Below, in pieces: positions 5,540 through 10,162 of a stretch of DNA of 10,162 nucleotides. The DNA lies in the NCBI GenBank assembly GCA_964400105.1, contig CAYNTG010000083.1, positions 1 to 10,162 of the forward strand, given 5' to 3'. Both the position numbers and the translations under genes were made by a program. Below the pieces are notes generated by a model, which searched no databases, was not told the DNA's origin, and saw nothing but the letters and a program-made list of their open reading frames with translations. Position 1 is the stretch's first letter. Every line of letters begins with the position of its first letter. This DNA comes from CAYNTG01 sp964400105. Lineage in GTDB: Bacteria; UBP14; UBA6098.

Positions 5540-7954
5540 ATGAGTATCGAAAAAAGAAAAATCAGGGAAAGCGCCACTTCGCACGCTCTCGATGTCCTGG
5601 AGTTTGAGCGTGTGCGCGAAATATTGGCCGGTATGTGTGATTCGCCGATGGGGAAAGAGATGGCCTCGAACATGCACCCATCGACCGACGCCGGACACGT
5701 TCGCCGCCGCCTGAAACTCGTCGCGGAGATCACGCAATCCTTGAATGAATCGGGGCAGCCGGATTTGACCGGCATATCGGACCAGCGTAGAGCGGTGGAG
5801 ATGGCGGAGAAAAAGGGCATTCTGTCCGCAGAGGAAATTTGGAATATCGGCCTCATAGCGACGATTGTGAACCGCCTTACCGTCCTTTGTCGCAGTGGAT
5901 GCAATGATAAACCACATCTTTTTGAGATGCTCTCGATGATCGAGGAGATGCCCGGTCTCGACCGCCGCATCCGTGAATATATCCTTCCGCCGGGGGAGAT
6001 AAACGAGGATGCGACGCCGCTTCTTACCGAGCTTAGAAAGCGTAAATACGTGGTTCACGAACGCCTAAAGGGAAAACTGGAGAGCTACCTTTCGAACAAG
6101 AAATACTCGAAGTTCCTTCAGGAAGATCTAATAACATTGCGGAATGGGCGTTTTGTTCTGCCTGTAAAGATCGAGAGCAAGAATGAGATCGCCGGTGTAA
6201 TCCACGACCGATCGTCGAGCGGCGCTACGCTGTTTATCGAGCCGCTGCCGGTCGTCGAGATGAACAACAAGCTTCGCGAGCTCGAACTTGCGGAAAAGGC
6301 CGAGCGCGAACGAATCCTGCGACTTTTGACCGGGATAATCTCGTCGAATTCGAGCGCCCTGTCGTCGAACATTCAGATACTGGGGCGTCTCGATTTTTTC
6401 GTTGCCTGCGGTCGATGGTCGAGGAAGTTCGATTGTATCGAGCCGATCTATGGACAGTCCCGCAATTTAAAACTTGTCAACGCGAAGCATCCGCTGCTTT
6501 TGCTCGAATCCGAACGCTTAGAAAATTTCAACGTCGTCCCATTGAACGTCGATATTCCGGGAGATAGCCGCGCTTTGGTCATTACAGGCCCGAATATGGG
6601 CGGCAAGACGGTCGTTTTAAAAACGATAGGAATTCTCTCCGCTATCGCCCAGTGCGGGCTTCCCATTCCGGCGGACGAGGGAACGAGCATCCCACATTTC
6701 TCGGCTTATTTCGCGGATATCGGCGACGAACAATCTATCGACGATTCGCTTTCGAGCTTTGCGGCGCATGTCAAACATTGGAAGGAAACCGTGCTTGCAG
6801 CGGACGACCGTTCGCTCGTTCTGATCGACGAGATCGGCAGCGCCACCGATCCAGAGGAGGGCACGCCGTTCTCGCGCGCCATTCTCGAGGAACTGATCGC
6901 GCGCAAGTGTTACCTTTTTGTTACGACGCATTTGGGCGGCCTGAAGGCGCTCGCCACCACGATGTCCGGTGTCGAAAACGGGGCGATGGAGTTCGACGAG
7001 GAACACCTCGAACCGACATATATCCTCCGAACCGGCACGCCCGGACGGTCGTGGGCTTTTCAGATCGCGCGGCGACTGGGATTTCCCGAGGAGATTCTGA
7101 CAAAAGGAGAGAACTTCATCGAAGGTGGAGGTTCGCAGGTTGACCGGTTGATAACGGACCTTCAGCGTAAGATGCGCGATGCGAAGGATATGAAGCGAAA
7201 GGCCCGAGAAAAAATTGAAAGCCTGGAATCGGATCGAAAGGCGCTCGATGAACTGATCGCTTTGAATAATGAAAGAGAGGCCTATGTCGAGGAGCTTCGC
7301 AAGCGCTATGAGGACGATCGATTGGATATGCTCGAACGAGAACTCGCCGCCGAGAAGCGTAAGCTGAGCGCGGAGATCAAGGGTTTTCGCAAGATGGAAG
7401 AGGAGACCGAATCCGCACGCGATCATGTCCGCAAAAAGATCGAGCAGGTCAAGAGTTTTCAGCGGGAGCGCATGGGGGAACCGATCGATGCAAAGAAGGG
7501 CGAGCGCGTCTGGTTATACCGCTTGAAAAAGCACGGAAATGTCCTGCGCGAAACGGATAAGCACGGATTTATCATGGTCGAGATCGATGGGATAAAGGTC
7601 CGTGTTCACGGCAGCGCGGCGATGCCTCCGAAGGACGAGGACGATCATCGGCGTGGTCGGGATAATGGCGTGAAATACACGCGACCGCACGTTCCAGTTG
7701 CGCGGGATGTGCGCGGAATGACGTTCGAGGAGGCGTTCAACGAGGTCGATTTGTGGCTCTCCGACGCATTGGTTGTCAAGATGCCCCGGTTGACGTTGAT
7801 TCATGGGAAGGGAACCGGCGCGCTTAGAAAAAAACTCCGCGAAAGGCTCGAGACGGACAAACGCGTCAAGAAGTGGGAATTCGCAGAGGCAGGCGAGGGA
7901 GGGGACGGCGCGACGATCCTGTTCATAAATATTAAGGAAAAAAAAGGCTCATAG
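5540..7954 (+). CDS. mutS2: MutS2 family ATPase with Smr domain
   Basis: MutS2 is a homodimeric MutS paralogue lacking the mismatch-recognition domain. In studied bacteria it suppresses homologous recombination or resolves collided ribosomes (B. subtilis MutS2/RqcU). This 804-residue protein is full length. The order is an N-terminal core/clamp region (1-340), Walker A TGPNMGGKT (349-357), an ABC-type SSFAAH segment (405-410), Walker B LVLIDEIGSATDP (426-438), a TTH switch (462-464), a long charged coiled coil (about 530-645), an SH3/KOW-like segment (652-690), and a C-terminal Smr domain (about 721-800). The Smr domain carries DVRG, slightly off the usual LDLRG, and HGKGTGALR (755-763). The AGAGGAG ribosome site four bases before the ATG fixes the start. 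It is monocistronic and convergent with the lyase gene. Confidence 0.97.
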   Translation: MSIEKRKIRESATSHALDVLEFERVREILAGMCDSPMGKEMASNMHPSTDAGHVRRRLKLVAEITQSLNESGQPDLTGISDQRRAVEMAEKKGILSAEEIWNIGLIATIVNRLTVLCRSGCNDKPHLFEMLSMIEEMPGLDRRIREYILPPGEINEDATPLLTELRKRKYVVHERLKGKLESYLSNKKYSKFLQEDLITLRNGRFVLPVKIESKNEIAGVIHDRSSSGATLFIEPLPVVEMNNKLRELELAEKAERERILRLLTGIISSNSSALSSNIQILGRLDFFVACGRWSRKFDCIEPIYGQSRNLKLVNAKHPLLLLESERLENFNVVPLNVDIPGDSRALVITGPNMGGKTVVLKTIGILSAIAQCGLPIPADEGTSIPHFSAYFADIGDEQSIDDSLSSFAAHVKHWKETVLAADDRSLVLIDEIGSATDPEEGTPFSRAILEELIARKCYLFVTTHLGGLKALATTMSGVENGAMEFDEEHLEPTYILRTGTPGRSWAFQIARRLGFPEEILTKGENFIEGGGSQVDRLITDLQRKMRDAKDMKRKAREKIESLESDRKALDELIALNNEREAYVEELRKRYEDDRLDMLERELAAEKRKLSAEIKGFRKMEEETESARDHVRKKIEQVKSFQRERMGEPIDAKKGERVWLYRLKKHGNVLRETDKHGFIMVEIDGIKVRVHGSAAMPPKDEDDHRRGRDNGVKYTRPHVPVARDVRGMTFEEAFNEVDLWLSDALVVKMPRLTLIHGKGTGALRKKLRERLETDKRVKKWEFAEAGEGGDGATILFINIKEKKGS

Positions 7955-7972
7955 AGAAACCACGCAAACATC

Positions 7973-7996
7973 GTAGGCGACCGGGTGGTCGCCTAC
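7973..7996. repeat. Perfect inverted repeat in the convergent gap
   Basis: GTAGGCGACC (7973-7982) pairs perfectly with GGTCGCCTAC (7987-7996) around the loop GGGT. It lies 18 bp after the mutS2 stop and 56 bp before the lyase stop. Neither strand has a T-run after it, so it is not a canonical intrinsic terminator, though the GC-rich stem may still help end both transcripts or protect their 3' ends. The sequence resembles the REP-like dispersed repeats found between genes in many bacteria. A second CGTAGG occurs at 8021-8026. Confidence 0.6.
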
Positions 7997-8052
7997 ACGG
8001 GAAAATTATCGTATCCAAACCGTAGGAGTTTGCCTGCCGGCCATACCGACCG

Positions 8053-9576
8053 CTAATCGAGACTGCCGACCTCCTTTTCAACATCGTCGAGGATCTCGCA
8101 AGATTTTACCAGCGCCTGCATCGTGTTATGGTCTTTGAAAAGCGGGCGATCGACGTCAAGGTAATCTATATGCCGACGGATTACCTCGCGCGCCACTTTC
8201 ACGCCGTCGCCGTTGTGAAAATCGCGGATATCGAGCGCCTGCGCGGCGGCCATGAACTCGATTCCGAGGATGCCGTAGGCGTTGTCGAGGATTTGATTAT
8301 TCTTTATCGCGGTGTTCATTCCCATCGAGACGAAATCCTCCTGATCGGCGGCGGCCGGGATCGATTGAATCGACGCCGGCGCGGAGAGAATCCGCTGCTC
8401 GACAATGAGCGAATCTGCGGTGTATTGACTTAGCATCATGCCGGAAAACATGCCCGCGCCCTTGGTGAGGAACGGCGGCAAACCTACGCTGAGTGCGGGA
8501 TTCACGAGTCTGTTCAAGCGCCTTTCGGAAAGCACGGAGACCATCGTGACCGCCGCGCCGATCATGTCCATCGGAAGCGCGACGGGCGTTCCCTGAAAAT
8601 TTGCACCGGTGATTGCGAGGTCTTCGTCCGGGAAGAAGACCGGATTATCGGTGACGCCGTTCAGCTCGATTTCCACCTGCTCTTTAGCCCATCGGACGGC
8701 GTCGTGCGCCGCACCGATTACCTGCGGGGTCGATCTCATCGAGTATGCATCCTGCACGCGCACCTTTTTCTTGCCGGTGACGAGATCGCTCCCCTCGATA
8801 CACTTAAGGATCGCGGCGGCGGATCGAATCGAGCCGGCGAAACCGCGCGCTTTGTGAAGGCGAGCGTCGTATGGGGCCATGTTTGCAAATAGCGCTTCGA
8901 GCGACATCGTGGCGGCGATTTCGGCCTGTTTGAGCCAGCGATCGATGTCGTAAAGGGCTATCGCGCTGATCGAAGTCAGCAGATTCGAGCCGTTGATACA
9001 TGCGAGGCCGTCGCGTGCTTCGAGGCCGGGAATCTCGATTCCGGCCTTCTCAAATGCGACATCTCCGGGGAGGCGTTCACCCATGTAAAACGCCTCGCCC
9101 TCGCCCATCATCAGAAGCGCGATCTGGGACATCGGCGCGAGATCGCCGGATGCGCCGACCGAACCTTTTTCGCAAACGACAGGAGTAACGCCGCGATTTA
9201 GCATTTCGACATAGGTTTTCGTAACCTCCGGCCGCACGGCCGATTGGCCGTGCGCATGGACATTGATTCGGACCGCCATCGCGGCGCGAATAAACTCGAT
9301 TTCGACCGGTTTGCCGATTCCTGCGGCGTGATTATAGATAAGATATTTCTGAAATTCTTTGATCTGTTCGTCGGTCAGCACGACCTCGGAGAACTCGCCG
9401 ATACCGGTGTTGACGCCATACATAATCTCTCTTGCCGCGATTTTATCTTCGAGCAGTTTGCGGCATTTCACGATTTTCGCGACCGCGCTTTCGGGAAGCT
9501 CCACCGACTCATTGTGCCGTGCGACGCGAACCAGTTTTTCTATCGTAAGACCTTTTCCATCGAGAACTATAGCCAT
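8053..9576 (-). CDS. hutH: MIO-type ammonia-lyase, histidine ammonia-lyase-like
   Basis: Members of this family eliminate ammonia from histidine, phenylalanine or tyrosine using an MIO cofactor formed from an internal Ala-Ser-Gly. The 507-residue protein shows catalytic Tyr53 in YGVNTG, the MIO triad at 142-144 in GSVGASGDLAP, INGSN (194-198), QDAYSMRSTPQ (275-285), NPVFF (311-315) and DQEDFVSMG (411-419). Length and Glu413, a residue characteristic of histidine lyases, favour histidine as substrate, giving urocanate. However, the substrate-selectivity pair is Asn82-His83 rather than the usual Ser-His, NFQGTP (326-331) resembles phenylalanine lyases, and QEDF replaces QEDH. Another aromatic substrate or an aminomutase activity is therefore possible. 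No other histidine-degradation gene is adjacent. An AAGGAGA site four bases upstream fixes the start. Confidence 0.85.
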   Translation of the reverse strand: MAIVLDGKGLTIEKLVRVARHNESVELPESAVAKIVKCRKLLEDKIAAREIMYGVNTGIGEFSEVVLTDEQIKEFQKYLIYNHAAGIGKPVEIEFIRAAMAVRINVHAHGQSAVRPEVTKTYVEMLNRGVTPVVCEKGSVGASGDLAPMSQIALLMMGEGEAFYMGERLPGDVAFEKAGIEIPGLEARDGLACINGSNLLTSISAIALYDIDRWLKQAEIAATMSLEALFANMAPYDARLHKARGFAGSIRSAAAILKCIEGSDLVTGKKKVRVQDAYSMRSTPQVIGAAHDAVRWAKEQVEIELNGVTDNPVFFPDEDLAITGANFQGTPVALPMDMIGAAVTMVSVLSERRLNRLVNPALSVGLPPFLTKGAGMFSGMMLSQYTADSLIVEQRILSAPASIQSIPAAADQEDFVSMGMNTAIKNNQILDNAYGILGIEFMAAAQALDIRDFHNGDGVKVAREVIRRHIDYLDVDRPLFKDHNTMQALVKSCEILDDVEKEVGSLD

Positions 9577-9615
9577 TATATCTCCTTAAATTAGCAATTG
9601 ACAAGCTTTAAATCG

Positions 9616-9645
9616 ACTTCATTTCCATTTGGAGATGAAGTTTTT
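9616..9645 (+). terminator. Hairpin with T-run upstream of the lyase gene
   Basis: ACTTCATTTCC (9616-9626) pairs with GGAGATGAAGT (9631-9641) around the loop ATTT, with one G-U wobble on the plus strand, and is followed by TTTTT (9641-9645). It therefore has terminator form for rightward transcription, although the only gene to its left is on the minus strand. On the minus strand the stem has one A-C mismatch and no T-run. There it would lie in the lyase leader about 40 nt before the ATG, where it could act as a structural element. Confidence 0.45.
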
Positions 9646-9673
9646 GTGAGTTAATTCGTGTTATAGAAAAGCG

Positions 9674-9784
9674 TTACGGATAACGGATGCGGCGTTTCCA
9701 TTTTGGGACATCGAGGTCGTTTTCGAGGGTTCGATCTCGCGGTTCGATATTTCGAGGCTTTTTATTCATTACGCGTTTTGTCAT
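9674..9784 (-). CDS. Possible small basic protein (36 aa)
   Basis: This open frame is preceded by an in-frame stop and encodes 36 residues: a basic N-terminus (MTKRVMNKKPRN), an acidic middle (LENDLD) and a basic aromatic end (PKWKRRIRYP). Its codons (CTC, GTC, ATC, CGA, CGC, ACC, CCG) match those of the flanking large genes, and the stretch is more GC-rich than the AT-rich sequence to its right. A near-consensus promoter at 9799-9826 points into it, with a start expected only about 8 nt before the first ATG. An internal ATG at 9769 is the alternative start. Neither has a good Shine-Dalgarno, which is the main doubt. It could be an independent small protein or a leader peptide for the lyase, though it contains no histidine. 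I recognise no family. Confidence 0.45.
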   Translation of the reverse strand: MTKRVMNKKPRNIEPRDRTLENDLDVPKWKRRIRYP

Positions 9785-9798
9785 AATCGACTAAACTA

Positions 9799-9826
9799 AT
9801 CATATTTGCAATGATGAAAATGTCAA
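9799..9826 (-). promoter_or_regulatory. Near-consensus sigma70 promoter, leftward
   Basis: On the minus strand a perfect TTGACA (9821-9826) is followed after 16 bp by TATGAT (9799-9804), which matches the consensus at five of six positions. It is the best promoter in the window. It would transcribe the small frame at 9674-9784 and, if there is no stop between, the lyase gene with a leader of roughly 215 nt. I found no comparable promoter closer to the lyase. Confidence 0.7.
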
Positions 9827-9860
9827 GGCAGATTTCGAGTTTGTTGTATGGTAAAGGGAG

Positions 9861-9971
9861 ATGGTAATCCACCTGTTTTGTAATATAGGGGTGATCGAGT
9901 CTAAAAGAACAGGAAAAGCGATCTCAATAAATTATTCATCTTCAAGATTGTTAAGCGATGATTCGGTTTAA
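9861..9971 (+). CDS. Doubtful 36-codon open frame
   Basis: An ATG-to-TAA frame of 36 residues whose middle reads IGVIESKRTGKAISI, a pattern that could form two beta strands. A purine-rich AAGGGAG lies directly against the ATG, too close for a normal ribosome site, and the codons (AGA, TTA, TCA, AAA) differ from those of neighbouring genes. No promoter is clear. It may be chance or a gene remnant, and no function can be suggested. Confidence 0.15.
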   Translation: MVIHLFCNIGVIESKRTGKAISINYSSSRLLSDDSV

Positions 9972-10042
9972 CCCGTCGCTCGCCCGCTGTCAAGACTTAT
10001 CCAGCGAATATTATATTTCGCTCGTTTTGTAAATAAAATGTC

Positions 10043-10102
10043 GTTATCGAAACATAACACCGGTGTTATAAATTTGTGACATAGTTGTTATATATTTATA
10101 AC
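10043..10102. promoter_or_regulatory. Phased GTTAT/ATAAC half-site array (operator-like)
   Basis: The pentamer GTTAT or its complement ATAAC begins at 10043, 10054, 10065, 10087 and 10098, giving intervals of 11, 11, 22 and 11 bp. The missing position, 10076, holds the degenerate GTGAC. The second and third sites form a perfect 16-bp palindrome, ATAACACC-GGTGTTAT (10054-10069). The fourth and fifth form TGTTATATA/TTTATAACA (10086-10103) with one mismatch. Spacing of about one helical turn puts all sites on one DNA face, as expected for cooperative binding by a dimeric regulator. The regulator is unknown. Confidence 0.5.
10074..10102 (+). promoter_or_regulatory. Predicted rightward promoter inside the operator array
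   Basis: TTGTGA (10074-10079) and TATAAC (10097-10102, five of six consensus bases) are separated by 17 bp. The -10 box contains the last ATAAC half-site, so a bound regulator would block polymerase. A start near 10109 would lead to a gene at or beyond the right edge. An ATG occupies 10160-10162 but has no good ribosome site. Confidence 0.45.
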
Positions 10103-10120
10103 ACAGAGAATTTTGTCACA
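10075..10120. repeat. TGTGACA/TGTCACA inverted repeat
   Basis: TGTGACA (10075-10081) is exactly inverted as TGTCACA (10114-10120), flanking the predicted -10 region and interleaved with the GTTAT/ATAAC sites. The half-site resembles CRP/FNR-family half-sites, but the 32-bp separation is far from their normal spacing, so any link to that family is only a guess. Confidence 0.35.
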
Positions 10121-10162
10121 TTATACAATTCCATTCAACCAAGAGCGACGATCTTCTTCATG

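Noticed and set aside
6617..7426. 269-codon minus-strand open frame opposite mutS2
   Set aside because: It runs across the MutS2 ATPase motifs and coiled coil, which are clearly coding on the plus strand. It shows no recognisable domain of its own.
9687..9794. 35-codon plus-strand frame opposite the small gene candidate
   Set aside because: It has no ribosome site or promoter, and its very Arg/Ser/Phe-rich composition looks like a shadow. The minus-strand frame has better codon use and a strong promoter.
9966..9993. Leftward TTGACA-16-TTAAAC promoter
   Set aside because: The -35 box is perfect but the -10 box is poor, and no reading frame follows closely. The promoter at 9799-9826 is a much better candidate.
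10075..10120. CRP/FNR binding site
   Set aside because: The half-sites resemble TGTGA/TCACA, but they are 32 bp apart instead of the short fixed spacing of a real site.
10160..10162. ATG at the right edge as a gene start
   Set aside because: No Shine-Dalgarno is visible upstream and no downstream sequence is available, so a coding call cannot be supported.

Overview
The window is a compact bacterial chromosome segment of moderate G+C. It has dense genes, strong Shine-Dalgarno sequences and sigma70-like promoters of the form TTGAC(A/T)-16 bp-TAT. A lipoprotein with a clear lipobox suggests a diderm (Gram-negative) bacterium. The glycolytic enzymes and MutS2 are ordinary bacterial types. The phosphofructokinase looks pyrophosphate-dependent, which is common in anaerobes and several little-studied phyla. 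I cannot place the organism to phylum from sequence alone.

Left part (1-5330, all minus strand): one apparent transcription unit, read right to left from a promoter at 5303-5330. The order is pfkA-type phosphofructokinase, a small unknown lipoprotein, gap, pgk, tpiA, secG, tRNA-Leu(GAG), then a strong hairpin terminator at 25-54. Gaps are 1 to about 36 bp, and pgk/tpiA overlap by one base (TAATG). The unit supplies four consecutive glycolytic activities (fructose-6-P phosphorylation, triose isomerisation, GAPDH, PGK; aldolase is absent here), plus a translocon subunit and the tRNA that reads CUC/CUU.

Middle (5262-5539): a divergent intergenic region. It holds the pfkA promoter (minus), a nested inverted repeat at 5406-5480 that could fold into a branched structure, and the mutS2 promoter (plus). 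mutS2 (5540-7954) is a full-length ABC ATPase with a C-terminal Smr domain. It converges on an MIO-type ammonia-lyase gene (8053-9576, minus). The 98-bp convergent gap contains a perfect 10-bp inverted repeat.

Right end (9577-10162, no large gene): reading leftward there is a near-consensus promoter (9799-9826), a possible 36-codon small gene (9674-9784) and a hairpin (9616-9641) before the lyase start, so the lyase may have a long leader. The far right (10043-10120) is AT-rich. It contains a rightward promoter-like pair embedded in five GTTAT/ATAAC half-sites spaced at multiples of exactly 11 bp, which looks like a multi-site operator for a gene beginning at or beyond the window edge. This operator array and the small gene are the least ordinary parts of the window. 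I saw no mobile element, CRISPR array or defence locus.
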